Below, one piece after another: positions 26,807-35,620 of a stretch of DNA of 59,952 nt. Each line of letters opens with the position of its first letter. Positions within the stretch are counted from its first letter, which is position 1. The notes beneath the pieces are model-generated. The model ran no database searches, was not told where the DNA came from, and saw only the letters and a list, made by a program, of their open reading frames with translations. The position numbers and the translations under genes are program-made. This DNA comes from Bryobacterales bacterium (GTDB taxonomy: Bacteria; Acidobacteriota; Terriglobia; Bryobacterales; UBA6623), in NCBI GenBank assembly GCA_022823865.1, contig JAJEHF010000003.1, positions 1 through 59,952 of the forward strand. The letters are read 5' to 3'.

Positions 26807-27466
26807 GTGCAGCGAACCTTCCAGCAGCTTGTCGCGACGTTGCTCGTCGTCGGCGTCCCGGCCTTCTCCCAGCCCAACCGGCTCACCGAAGTCGAGCGGG
26901 ACGAGGGCTACGTGCTGCTCTTCGACGGGGACAGCCTGGATGGCTGGGAGGGCGACCCCGACCTGTGGTCCGTTCGGGACGGCGCGATCGTTGGTTCGAG
27001 CGACAGCCATCCAGTCGACACCAACACGTTCCTGATTCACCGGAAATCGTTTGACGACTTCGTCCTGAAGCTCGAAGTCCGGTTGCGGAACGGCAATAGC
27101 GGCATCCAGTTTCGAAGCGAGCAAGTGCCTGGTCCCGGCTGGATCGTCCGTGGCTACCAAGCCGATTTCTCGGATGCCGGAGAGCGTTCGGCTTGGGGCA
27201 ACTTCTACGAAGAAAGAGGCCGCGGCCGCAGTCTGATGGCCACGCCGGACGAAGGCTGGCGGCGGGCGCAAGATGTCGTGCTCCACCGGGGATGGAATCG
27301 CTATGAGATCCGCGCCGAAGGCGATCGCGTGCGACTGACGCTCAATGGCAAAGTGACCTTCGAAGGCACCGACGACAGGGCTAGAGCCGGTATCGTCGCG
27401 ATCCAACTCCACGCCGGGCCCGCCATGCAGGTCGAGTGTCGAAGCATCCGGATCAAGCCGCTGTAG
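26807..27466 (+). CDS. DUF1080 (3-keto-disaccharide hydrolase-like) protein, exported
   Basis: A 219-residue protein starting with GTG and a Sec signal ending near PAFSQ. The concanavalin-like DUF1080 domain fills the rest: EGYVLLFDGDSLDGWEG, WSVRDGAIVGS, DFVLKLEVRLRNGNSGIQFRS, a WGNFYEERG segment and IAIQLHAGPAMQVE. The family name comes from hydrolases of 3-keto-disaccharides; most members are uncharacterised polysaccharide-related proteins of Planctomycetota and Acidobacteriota. It stands alone. Hydrolase activity is inferred from family only. Confidence 0.9.
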   Translation: MQRTFQQLVATLLVVGVPAFSQPNRLTEVERDEGYVLLFDGDSLDGWEGDPDLWSVRDGAIVGSSDSHPVDTNTFLIHRKSFDDFVLKLEVRLRNGNSGIQFRSEQVPGPGWIVRGYQADFSDAGERSAWGNFYEERGRGRSLMATPDEGWRRAQDVVLHRGWNRYEIRAEGDRVRLTLNGKVTFEGTDDRARAGIVAIQLHAGPAMQVECRSIRIKPL

Positions 27467-27742
27467 GCATCGGCGCGGGACGGGATTCCGCCGGATCCGG
27501 AGCCACTCCTAACGCTTCGAGTCCCCGGTCGGCGGCCCAAAGGCGATCGCCGGCGTGCCGGCGGCAGAACCCGAAGCACCGTCCGCTCGTTCGGCCGCAG
27601 TGGCTTGAATCAACCAATACGGTCGCGGACCACTCCCGCGCGCTTCACCCATGTGCACGAGGGCGGCGCGCATGTTCTGGCGCCAATGGGAGACTCCAAT
27701 CCCGGCGGCCCTACGGTCGGCGGGGCTGGAGCCTGGAGTCGA

Positions 27743-27946
27743 CTAGGCGAGCGAGACGTTCTCGGCGCGGGGGCCCTTCGGGCCCTCGCCGATCGTAAAC
27801 TTCACGCTATCACCCTCGCGCATGGAATTGAACGGCGTGTCCGTGCATGCGGAGTGGTGGAAGAAGTACTCGGTGCCGTCGGACGCAGCGATGAAGCCGA
27901 AGCCTCTATCCGTGATGCGCTTGATTGTGCCGGTGGTAGATGTCAT
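27743..27946 (-). CDS. cold-shock domain protein (CspA family)
   Basis: A 67-residue single-domain nucleic-acid chaperone. The RNA-binding motifs are RNP1 (GFGFIA) and RNP2 (YFFHHSA). The start has AAGGA at good spacing. These proteins bind single-stranded RNA or DNA and melt secondary structures. Upstream is a long noncoding stretch where a structured cold-shock leader could lie. Confidence 0.95.
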   Translation of the reverse strand: MTSTTGTIKRITDRGFGFIAASDGTEYFFHHSACTDTPFNSMREGDSVKFTIGEGPKGPRAENVSLA

Positions 27947-28583
27947 GTGTGAGTCCTTTGACCATGGCCTGCGGAAATAGACCGTGAACGAACCAAGGCA
28001 TTGTCAAGTTGATCATGACAGCGCGCTCGGTATCCTGATGGGGCCGCACGGGCTACTGTAACTGCTTTCGTGAGGATTGGGGAGCCAGCGCCAAGTCTCA
28101 AGCAACTAGTGCCTCAAGCATAACAGCTTCCCACCACCCTGGCGGACAGCGCCCTAGATCCACAACCAACCGTCTGGGTGGCTGGCCGAGAAGAGGCGGC
28201 CCGACATTGCCGCGTGCGTTGGAAGACAAGAGTCGGTGCCGACCTCATCGTAGAGCGGGACTCCGGCCAATGCCGGGGCAGGGCAGAATCATCGATGGAC
28301 GCGGACGGCAAGAGGCTTCCGCACGCGCGACGCGGGGATGGGCGAGGACGCGCAGTGGGATCCCAGTCCTTGATTCCAGCGCAGTTGTCCGATAGCCTTG
28401 TTCCGAACAGGGACGCGTTACGGCGGCGCGCTACGATGAGCACGCGCAACCGTGGAATGGCGCCTCGGGCTTCATTGACCTTTTCTGCACGTGCCTGTTA
28501 CTCGCGGGATAGAAGAGCGGCGGCGCCACCTCGAGTCCAGCCCGAGGCGTTTAGGGGATGATCTTGAAGGGTAGTACGGCCTC
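27947..28583. other. 637-bp divergent intergenic region
   Basis: It separates the cold-shock gene from the ZIP transporter gene and must hold both promoters. Open frames of 111-127 codons on each strand have atypical composition and no motifs. The part next to the cold-shock gene (27950-28060) is less GC-rich and may be its leader and promoter. Confidence 0.4.
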
Positions 28584-29426
28584 GTGACTTCCCTGCTCGC
28601 CATCAAGGTTGCCGCCATCGTTGCGATTCTCGCAGTTGCTGCAGTCGGCGGCGCCATTCCCATACTCGCTACCCGCCACCATGCTAGTCATCGCTTCTTC
28701 TCGCTAGGTAATTCCCTGGCTGGCGGCATCTTTCTCGGCGCGGGCTTCATTCACCTCCTGCCCGAGGCGGCGGAGTTGCTTGGCAGTGTTGTCGAGTACC
28801 CACTTGCACCGCTCTTAGCGGCAGTTGGCGTGGCTTTGCTGTTGCTCATTGATCGTGTTGTGCTAGAGACCCGCGTCGGTCCCGAGCAAGACAGGGCAAG
28901 GAGCCGGCCGATCTATCCCTACGTCTTGCTGGTTGTCCTGTCGATCCACTCGGCTACCGCCGGCGTGGCCCTTGGGCTTCAATCTGAAGCCGTCACTTCT
29001 CTGCTTGTCATCGTCGCCATCCTGTGCCACAAGGGCTCAGCTGGGTTCGCCCTCGTAGTCAGCATGGTTGCCGCCGGTGCCGAACGGAGACGACTGTGGA
29101 CAGTGCTTGCAATCTTTGCCGCGATGACGCCGTTGGGGATTGTGCTAGGCACGATCGCATCTGGACTTTTAGAGGGTCCGACCGCTCTGCTGGTCGAGGG
29201 GAGTTTTAACGCCTTGGCGGCGGGTACGTTCATTTACATAGCGATTCTGGATGTCATCAACGCGGAGATGTCTAGTGTCGATGATCGCGTCGCGCACTTC
29301 GTGCGCAGCGCGATGGTCGGAGATGACGACCTGCCCATGCCGGCTCAGGACACCGACAGGGTGCTCAAGTTCGCCTTGGTGGCCGTTGGCCTGCTCAGCA
29401 TGGCGGCGATTGGGATCTGGATCTAG
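28584..29426 (+). CDS. ZIP-family divalent metal transporter
   Basis: A 280-residue membrane protein starting with GTG, AAGGG upstream. About eight spans are visible. The motif FIHLLPEA is the conserved region of TM2-3, HSATAGVALG (TM4) carries the metal-binding His and the family signature, and CHKGSAGFAL (TM5) has His-Lys where many bacterial ZIPs have His-Glu. His-Lys is known from the ZIP1-3 (subfamily II) group. It probably moves zinc or iron into the cytoplasm. No metal regulator gene is adjacent. Confidence 0.9.
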   Translation: MTSLLAIKVAAIVAILAVAAVGGAIPILATRHHASHRFFSLGNSLAGGIFLGAGFIHLLPEAAELLGSVVEYPLAPLLAAVGVALLLLIDRVVLETRVGPEQDRARSRPIYPYVLLVVLSIHSATAGVALGLQSEAVTSLLVIVAILCHKGSAGFALVVSMVAAGAERRRLWTVLAIFAAMTPLGIVLGTIASGLLEGPTALLVEGSFNALAAGTFIYIAILDVINAEMSSVDDRVAHFVRSAMVGDDDLPMPAQDTDRVLKFALVAVGLLSMAAIGIWI

Positions 29427-29670
29427 CCGTGCCTGCGCTCGCGAGCGTAGATCCGGCGAGAGCGTCCGCGCTCCCCCCGCGCGAGAGGAGCGCCACCGGC
29501 CCGTCGTCGCTCCGGCGAAGCGAGTTCAGCGCGTGCCAGCTGTCGAGCCGTAGCGGGGCAAACCGGGCCGCGCCGCCGTGGACTCCGCAGCCGGTCTGCG
29601 GCGGTGATCTTGCGACCGTCGAGGCAGCCAGCCGGCGCTGAAGGCTCGCGTGGCTTGCGCCGCATCGGCC

Positions 29671-30693
29671 TCAGGAGTCGCTACCGCGCCGGTCCACCCG
29701 CTTCCGCAGCTTGCGCATCTCGCGGTCCAGTTCCGGAAGCCTCGCGTAGACCGCCGTCGACCGTAGCCACCTGCGGTTGTCGAACGCGGGCGAGCCAGAT
29801 ACCATGGCGTGGTCGGGCACATCGTGCCCGACTCCCGATTGGGCGGTGATCACTACACTGTCACCGATCTTGAGGTGATTGATCACTCCCACCTGCCCGG
29901 CGAGGATGCAGTTTGCTCCGATAGAGGTGCTGCCCGCGATGCCGACCTGGGCGCACAGGATGGTGTTGGCGCCGACCTTGGCTGCATGGCCGATCTGCAC
30001 CAAGTTGTCGATGATCGCCCCCTTCCCGATGCGAGTCTCTCCCACGGCGGCGCGGTCAACGCAAGACCCGGCTTGGATCTCCACGTCATCCTCGATGATC
30101 ACGCGGCCTGTCTGAACAATCTTCTTGTGGCTGCCATCGGGCCGGCGGGCGAACCCGAATCCGTCCGAGCCTACTGTGACGCGCTGGTGCAGCGTTACAC
30201 GGTTGCCCAGATGACTGCCATGGCAGACGGTAACGCCGCAATGGGCCGTGAAGTCGTCGCCGATCTGACTGCATTCTTCAATGACGGCATGGGGATGGAG
30301 CACCGCCCGCGATCCGATCCGCACGTTGCGCTCGACCACCACATAGGGGCCGACCGCCGCTTCAGGGCCGATCTGGGCGGAGGAGTCGATCACCGCGGTC
30401 GGGTGGATCGCAGGCTTGGCAGGCTGGCGGGGGTGGAACAGTTCAAGGGCGCGCGCGAAGTCCAAATACGGGTCCGTCGAGAGCAGGAGCGCGATCTCGA
30501 GCCCCTCGACCGGGGCCGCAGCCAGCAGCGCCGAGGCCCTCGTCTGCCTTGCGAGCGCCGCATAGCGCGAGTTCGAAAGAAAGGTGAGCTCCCCGGGGCC
30601 AGCCTGGTCGAGGCCCGCCACGCCTGAGATCTCCAGGCCCGGATCGCCCTCGATTCGGCAATTCAGCGCTTCGGCAATCGTCTCTAGTTTCAT
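29671..30693 (-). CDS. lpxD: UDP-3-O-(3-hydroxyacyl)glucosamine N-acyltransferase
   Basis: A 340-residue enzyme of lipid A synthesis from the ATG at 30693. The uridine-binding N-terminal domain (residues 1-100; GELTFLSNSRY) is followed by left-handed beta-helix hexapeptide repeats, GSDGFGF and the catalytic His in IDNLVQIGH. A short C-terminal helix ends in charged residues. It moves a 3-hydroxyacyl chain from ACP to the 2-amino group of the UDP-sugar. The start overlaps the stop of the prepilin peptidase gene by 4 bp. Its presence shows that the organism makes lipid A and so has an outer membrane. Confidence 0.95.
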   Translation of the reverse strand: MKLETIAEALNCRIEGDPGLEISGVAGLDQAGPGELTFLSNSRYAALARQTRASALLAAAPVEGLEIALLLSTDPYLDFARALELFHPRQPAKPAIHPTAVIDSSAQIGPEAAVGPYVVVERNVRIGSRAVLHPHAVIEECSQIGDDFTAHCGVTVCHGSHLGNRVTLHQRVTVGSDGFGFARRPDGSHKKIVQTGRVIIEDDVEIQAGSCVDRAAVGETRIGKGAIIDNLVQIGHAAKVGANTILCAQVGIAGSTSIGANCILAGQVGVINHLKIGDSVVITAQSGVGHDVPDHAMVSGSPAFDNRRWLRSTAVYARLPELDREMRKLRKRVDRRGSDS

Positions 30694-31511
30694 TCCAGCA
30701 CCAATTCCCAGTATCGGTTCAGGATATCGTCTGCGCAGAAGATGGCTGCGATTCCGGCGAACGCCAGATAGCTCCCCAACGGCAGAGGCGAGCGCCACTG
30801 CTGGCGACCGGATAGGACCGCGGCGGTGCCGTACAGGGTCGCCAGCAGGCAGGCGGCCAGCAATGCCAGCAGCGCCTCCGAGCTTCCCTGAAACGCCGCC
30901 AACATGGCCACTAGCTTGACGTCGCCGAAGCCGAGACCCTCCACGCCGCGAAGCCGGTAGAAGATCTCGCCGGTCAAGTACAGGAGCCCCCCGAAGATCA
31001 GCGCGCTTGCCAGCGATTCCAGGAGCGAGACCGCCCACGGGGCGGGGTGCAGGCCCAAGAGGTCGCAGCCGACTTGGGCAACACCGGCCCGCAGGGGCAC
31101 GAACGGGCTAAATGCGATACCGGCGAGAAGGCCCGAAACAGTGACTTGATCGGGCAGGACGAAGTGCTCCAGGTCCGTGAAGAACAAGATCGTCAGCATC
31201 GCTGCCAGCAGAGCGACCTTGAGGGCCGCCAGACCCGCTCCGAACTCGACCGCCACGAGCGCGAAAAGGCCCGCAGTCGCGAGTTCGACCAATAGATAGC
31301 GCGCCGGGACGGCGGCTCCGCAGCTGCGGCAGCGTCCGCGCAGCAGGATGTAGCTCAGTGCCGGCACGTTGTCGCGCCACGCGATTTGACCGTTGCAAGC
31401 GGGGCAGCGCGAGCGCGGCGCAACGACCGACTCGGCTCGCGGCCAGCGGTGGATGCAGACATTGAGAAAACTCCCCACCGCCAGGCCCAGCAGGAAGGCG
31501 AGTGCCGTCAT
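30690..31511 (-). CDS. pilD: prepilin peptidase / N-methyltransferase (A24)
   Basis: A 273-residue polytopic inner-membrane protease that cleaves type IV pilin-like leaders and methylates the new N-terminus. The N-terminal GSFLNVCIHRWP is followed by the zinc tetracysteine CPAC...CRSC. The catalytic Asp residues are in DLEHFVLPD and GFGDVKL. Both flanking genes overlap it by 4 bp (GT4 upstream, lpxD downstream), so it is embedded in an LPS-related operon. No pilin or assembly ATPase gene is in the window. Confidence 0.94.
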   Translation of the reverse strand: MTALAFLLGLAVGSFLNVCIHRWPRAESVVAPRSRCPACNGQIAWRDNVPALSYILLRGRCRSCGAAVPARYLLVELATAGLFALVAVEFGAGLAALKVALLAAMLTILFFTDLEHFVLPDQVTVSGLLAGIAFSPFVPLRAGVAQVGCDLLGLHPAPWAVSLLESLASALIFGGLLYLTGEIFYRLRGVEGLGFGDVKLVAMLAAFQGSSEALLALLAACLLATLYGTAAVLSGRQQWRSPLPLGSYLAFAGIAAIFCADDILNRYWELVLE

Positions 31512-32464
31512 GCGGAATCCTCGCCCTGCGGAACCGCTGGCGCCCCTAGCACGTGAGCGTACACCTGTACGGTTTGCTCAGCCATGCGATTGCGATTAAA
31601 TTTAACTTTAACTTTCTCAAGAGCTGCCCGCGACATGCGTTCCCGCATGCCGCGGTCCGTGCGCACGCGACGGATCGCTTCGGCAATGGAAGCGACGTCG
31701 TTCTCGGTCAGCACCCCGGTGACTCCGTTCTCGACCGCTTCCGGGATCCCGCCCACGTTGCTCGCGACGACCGGCAGGCCGGCCAGCATCGCGATCAGGA
31801 TGGCTGATCCCAGCCCCTCGGACTTCGAGACGTAGAGCAACAGATCGGCCCGTGGCACGTCCCTTGCGAGGTTGTCGGAAACGACCAATTGGGCGCCTGC
31901 CCTGCGGCAGGCCGCGATCGCGAGGTCCCGTCCCTTCAGAGGGTCTTCCGAACTCGGCGTTACAACGATGAAGTCGCCGCCCGCTGCTCGCCGCTCGGAC
32001 GCGCCGCCCGCTGCGTATGGCCGGAAGATCTCTTCGTGCGGAGCAGCGTCGTACACGACGCTGACCCTTTCCGGCGGGACGCCTCCGCTGGCGAGCGCGT
32101 CCGCTACGTGTCGGGAGATCGCGATGAAGTGAGCGGCCCTGCGGTACTTCCACTGCGACGCCGGTCCGCGGCCGATAGGAAAGCCGACCCTCCGTGCCAC
32201 CACTACCGGCTTGCGGCGCCCGTGAACCAGCGCCAGCGTGTGGGCGCGGGCGTCGTGGGCGTGAATCAGGTCGCACTTGGCGGAGTGGCGCCGGATGGAA
32301 GACCAAGTTGTGCTTTCAAAGCCGCGGAGCGACCGGATGGCGGGGCCAGCCAGCAGGGTCTGCTCGCAGTCTTCCCGGGCCAGGGACTCGTGCAGCAGCA
32401 GCACTTGATGCTGGCCGCCGCGCATTTCCCGCCCGGTGTCGAGGTGCAGGACACGCATGCTCAT
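31508..32464 (-). CDS. GT4-family glycosyltransferase
   Basis: A 318-residue GT-B enzyme, probably adding a sugar to LPS core or another glycolipid. VLHLDTGREMRGGQHQ is the start of the acceptor domain; IHAHDARAHTLA, VVYDA, and the sugar-nucleotide part SKSEGLGSAILIAMLAGLPVVAS (EX7E-like) follow. It is 7 bp after the GT2 gene and overlaps pilD by 4 bp. Confidence 0.92.
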   Translation of the reverse strand: MSMRVLHLDTGREMRGGQHQVLLLHESLAREDCEQTLLAGPAIRSLRGFESTTWSSIRRHSAKCDLIHAHDARAHTLALVHGRRKPVVVARRVGFPIGRGPASQWKYRRAAHFIAISRHVADALASGGVPPERVSVVYDAAPHEEIFRPYAAGGASERRAAGGDFIVVTPSSEDPLKGRDLAIAACRRAGAQLVVSDNLARDVPRADLLLYVSKSEGLGSAILIAMLAGLPVVASNVGGIPEAVENGVTGVLTENDVASIAEAIRRVRTDRGMRERMSRAALEKVKVKFNRNRMAEQTVQVYAHVLGAPAVPQGEDSA

Positions 32465-32471
32465 GCGGTAC

Positions 32472-33215
32472 CTAGCGGCGCTCCAGCAAGCGGGCCTTGG
32501 AGTATTTCAGGTAGACATACAGGGCGGCCATGCGGGCGATCGTCATCCCGGCGCGGCCGTCGAGGAAGCCGAGCTGCAACACATAGGCCTTGACGAAGGA
32601 GTAGGCCGGCGCGAGCAGTGGGCGCAGGGCTCCCACTCGCCTGCCGGAGTCGCGAAGCTCGCGGGCTGCCAGGTCCGTGTAGCGCTCAAGATTCGCCCGG
32701 TGGGCCTCGATGGAATCGCAGGTGTAGTGCAACAGGTCCCCGTCTATGTGGCCGAGCTCGCCGTCGACTTGAACGGACTCATGCACGTAATTGCCCACCC
32801 AGCGTCCCTTGGTCCTGTCGTAGAGGCGGATCTTGCGGTCCGGATACCAGCCGGAATGGCGGATCCAGCGTCCGCAGTAGCGGGCCAGGCGCGGGAAGTC
32901 GTAACCAGAGCAGCGCACGGCGGCAGGTGTCAGCAGCTGGATGCTGGTCGCCAGCCTGGGTGTTACGGCCTCGTCGGCGTCGAGCGAGAGAATCCAGTCG
33001 TGTCGGGCTTGCTCGGCCGCGAAGTTCTTCTGCGCCGCGTAGCCAGGCCAATCCCTGCAGATGACCTTGGCTCCCAAGGACTTAGCAACCGCTACGGTCC
33101 GGTCAGTGGAGCCAGAGTCGACCACCAAGACCTCGTCGCAGAACCCCACCGACCGGATTGCTCGGGCGATGTTGTCCTCCTCGTCGCGAGTGATGATCGT
33201 AGCTGTGATTCTCAC
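32472..33215 (-). CDS. GT2-family glycosyltransferase (WaaE/KdtX-like)
   Basis: A 247-residue enzyme read from a GTG at 33215. ITATIITRDEEDNIARAI and VLVVDSGSTDRT form the nucleotide-binding part, ILSLDADE the metal-binding DXD, and GNYVHESVQVDG the catalytic region of the WaaE (LPS core beta-1,4-glucosyl) group. The C-terminal FVKAYVLQLGFLDGRAG is typical of this group and lies at the membrane. It is the first gene of the GT2-GT4-pilD-lpxD operon. The longer frame upstream is antisense or out-of-frame reading of the next gene. Confidence 0.9.
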   Translation of the reverse strand: MRITATIITRDEEDNIARAIRSVGFCDEVLVVDSGSTDRTVAVAKSLGAKVICRDWPGYAAQKNFAAEQARHDWILSLDADEAVTPRLATSIQLLTPAAVRCSGYDFPRLARYCGRWIRHSGWYPDRKIRLYDRTKGRWVGNYVHESVQVDGELGHIDGDLLHYTCDSIEAHRANLERYTDLAARELRDSGRRVGALRPLLAPAYSFVKAYVLQLGFLDGRAGMTIARMAALYVYLKYSKARLLERR

Positions 33216-33289
33216 AACTGCCGCCGCGGTCAAGGAGTGCCCGGGAGCACCCTGCTGCGATTGGCGGCGGTCTCGCCCGAGCGCACGAT

Positions 33290-34282
33290 TCAGGCTGCGA
33301 GCGCCGCCTGTCCGGCCATCACTGGCAGGCGGCTGGTCATTAGCTCGGTCGCTTCGCCGACAATCCGATCGAACAACTCCTGCACGGTGGGTACGTCGCG
33401 GATCATGCCAACGACCTGACCGGCTGAGAAGACGCCTTGGCTGAGATCGCCCGTGTCGATCATCTTCTTGCCCTCGAGCCCCGACATGAACTGCTTGATG
33501 TCTTGGATGGTGGCGTTGCCGGTGGCCTCGATCTCCAGCACCTTCTCGGCGTTCTCGTTGGCCAGGTAGCGCGCCGTGTTGCGCAGCGTGCGCATCAGGA
33601 GTCTGGTGTCCCGCTCGCTGGCATTGACCAAGGCCTGCTTGACCGCATCGTGAATGGGGCACTCGGCGGTCGCAACGAAGCGCGTTCCCATGTTCATGCC
33701 ATCGGCTCCCAGCGCCAGCGAGGCAACCAGCCCGCGCCCGTCGCCGAAGCCTCCCGACGACACCACGGGAATGCTCAGGTTGTCGCGGGCCAGCGGGATC
33801 AGGATCAGCGACGTGACATCGTCCTCGCCGGGATGTCCGGCGCATTCGAAGCCGTCGATGCTGACCGCCGCGCAACCGATCTTCTCGGCCTTGATGGCGT
33901 GCCGTACCGAGGTGCACTTGTGGATGACCTTGATGCCTGCCTCGTTCATCATCGGCATGAACGCTTCAGGATTGCGCCCGGCGGTCTCGATGAAGCGAAC
34001 ACCCTCGTCGATGCAGGTCTGGACGTAGGCCGGAAAGTCAGGCGGACGCAGGGACGGCAGGAAGGTCAGGTTGATGCCGAACGGCTTGTCGGTCAGGCTG
34101 CGAACCTTGCGGATCTCGTCGCGCAGCTTTTGGGGGCTGTCGTGCGAGAGCGCGGTCATGAATCCGATGCCCCCAGCCTCGGCCACCGCAGCCGCAAGCT
34201 CGGCTCGGGCCAGCCACATCAGCCCGCCTTGGATGATCGGATACCTGATCCCGAACATTTCTGTGATTCGTGTCTGGAACAT
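33290..34282 (-). CDS. nitronate monooxygenase / 2-nitropropane dioxygenase-like flavoprotein
   Basis: A 330-residue FMN enzyme. FGIRYPIIQGGLMWLARAEL is the N-terminal family signature, then GGIGFMTA, FGINLTF, GCAAVSIDGFECAGHPGE (with the catalytic-histidine region) and SSGGFGDGRGLVASLALGADGMNMGTRF, which binds FMN. It could detoxify propionate-3-nitronate or act on an unknown substrate. Its end lies 74 bp before the GT2 gene on the same strand. Confidence 0.92.
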   Translation of the reverse strand: MFQTRITEMFGIRYPIIQGGLMWLARAELAAAVAEAGGIGFMTALSHDSPQKLRDEIRKVRSLTDKPFGINLTFLPSLRPPDFPAYVQTCIDEGVRFIETAGRNPEAFMPMMNEAGIKVIHKCTSVRHAIKAEKIGCAAVSIDGFECAGHPGEDDVTSLILIPLARDNLSIPVVSSGGFGDGRGLVASLALGADGMNMGTRFVATAECPIHDAVKQALVNASERDTRLLMRTLRNTARYLANENAEKVLEIEATGNATIQDIKQFMSGLEGKKMIDTGDLSQGVFSAGQVVGMIRDVPTVQELFDRIVGEATELMTSRLPVMAGQAALAA

Positions 34283-34391
34283 CCTGAATTCCTGAGCTGC
34301 CCGCGCCGCTGCCGGGCTTCCGTAACAACATACCCGATTCCGGGCGGCGGCCGCTCGATGCAACTGGCGGCGCGCCCGGCCGCCGGCCGAA

Positions 34392-34841
34392 CTAAGGGAG
34401 GAAACGGTCTTGGACGGCCGTGTCGGGCATTGCGCAGGCGCCTGCCCCGCGGGCCAGCCGGTGCCGGTTGCGGGCAACGGCATCGTAGCAGCGGTCCAAG
34501 AATCGTCTCGGCAGAAATCCCAACGCAGCGAGGCCCTTCCATGGCCAGGCCAGCCCGCCCGCAATGAATAGGGCGGCTGCCGCGCGGTCGAGGACGGATC
34601 GAGCGTTGCGTTGCCAGTTGGGGAGCACGTACATCGTGCCTGCCCCGCGCGGCGCGATGCTTCGCTCGGCAAGCAACTTGCCAGCTATCGCACTGTCGAG
34701 CGAGGCGAATTGGAACGCCCCCGCCGGATCCAGCCGCGCCACGGCCAGCACGGCGTTTCGGCAGAATCCGCAGTCTCCGTCGTACAGGATCAAGTGACGG
34801 GCCTCCGGTGCTTGAGCGGCTGTGCTGGGCGGGGTCTGCAT
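34392..34841 (-). CDS. DCC-family thiol-disulfide oxidoreductase-like protein (DUF393)
   Basis: A 149-residue protein with LILYDGDCGFCRNAV, the DCC motif and CXXC of DUF393. The segment FASLDSAIAGKLL matches the family, as does the late GFLPRRFLDRCYDAVARNRH. The first 18 residues are probably disordered. It has a thioredoxin-like fold and unknown redox partners. It is divergent from ubiX across about 210 bp. Confidence 0.9.
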   Translation of the reverse strand: MQTPPSTAAQAPEARHLILYDGDCGFCRNAVLAVARLDPAGAFQFASLDSAIAGKLLAERSIAPRGAGTMYVLPNWQRNARSVLDRAAAALFIAGGLAWPWKGLAALGFLPRRFLDRCYDAVARNRHRLARGAGACAMPDTAVQDRFLP

Positions 34842-35049
34842 GCGACTGAGAGCTGATCGGCGGACTGCTTGCAGGGCGCCCAAGGGGTCGAGAAGCCTGG
34901 GGAAGGCGCACTCAGGCCATTGCTTGCCCCTATTAGAGTGGCACGTCGAACGGCCGGGCCGAACTGTGCCGGCCAGATCGCCTGCGCGAGCGCTAACGGG
35001 AGACCATGACCCGCGTGGCAGCGCGGTATCTGGCACCATGATGTAGGAA

Positions 35050-35619
35050 TTGGCCGTGCGGCAGATCGTGGTTGGAATCAGCGGGGCCAGCGGGGCCGTC
35101 TATGGTGTCAGGCTCCTCGAGCGTCTGGCGGCGCTCGAAGACGTGGCGACCCACTTGGTCGTGACCCGCCCCGCGGAGAAGACGCTGCATCAAGAGACCG
35201 GCCGGCTCTTGGCCGATCTGCGCCCCCTCGTCGAAGAACTCCATCCGGTGGACCAGATTGGTGCCGCAATCGCCAGCGGATCGTTCCTCTTCGATGCCAT
35301 GGCGGTGGTGCCTTGCTCGGTTCAGACCATGTCGGCCATCGCTGGGGGCCTGACTTCGAACCTCCTCACCAGGGCAGCCGATGTGGCCCTCAAGGAACGA
35401 CGCAGGCTGGTGCTGGCGGTGCGGGAGACACCATTGCATCTAGGCCACCTGCGGAACATGGCGGCACTGTCTGAAATGGGAGCGGTCATCGCCCCGCCGA
35501 TGCCGGCGTTTTACACTCTGCCTGAGACCATCGACGACATTGTCGACCAGCAAGTGGGACGCGTGCTGGACCTGCTCGGAATCCGGGACGAGCGAACCAA
35601 GCGCTGGGCTGGGATCTAG
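35050..35619 (+). CDS. ubiX: flavin prenyltransferase
   Basis: A 189-residue enzyme that joins dimethylallyl phosphate to FMN, making the prenyl-FMN cofactor of UbiD decarboxylases. IVVGISGASGAVYGVRLLE is the flavin-binding start, VVPCSVQTMSAIAGG and VRETPLHLGHLRNM are family blocks, PPMPAFYTLP the late one. The start is TTG at 35050 or the GTG at 35056. The downstream gene starts one base after its stop. No ubiD is present in the window, so its client enzyme is elsewhere. Confidence 0.94.
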   Translation: MAVRQIVVGISGASGAVYGVRLLERLAALEDVATHLVVTRPAEKTLHQETGRLLADLRPLVEELHPVDQIGAAIASGSFLFDAMAVVPCSVQTMSAIAGGLTSNLLTRAADVALKERRRLVLAVRETPLHLGHLRNMAALSEMGAVIAPPMPAFYTLPETIDDIVDQQVGRVLDLLGIRDERTKRWAGI

Positions 35620-35620
35620 A

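Noticed and set aside
33216..33917. Long N-terminal extension of the GT2 glycosyltransferase frame
   Set aside because: It is an out-of-frame reading of the nitronate monooxygenase gene.
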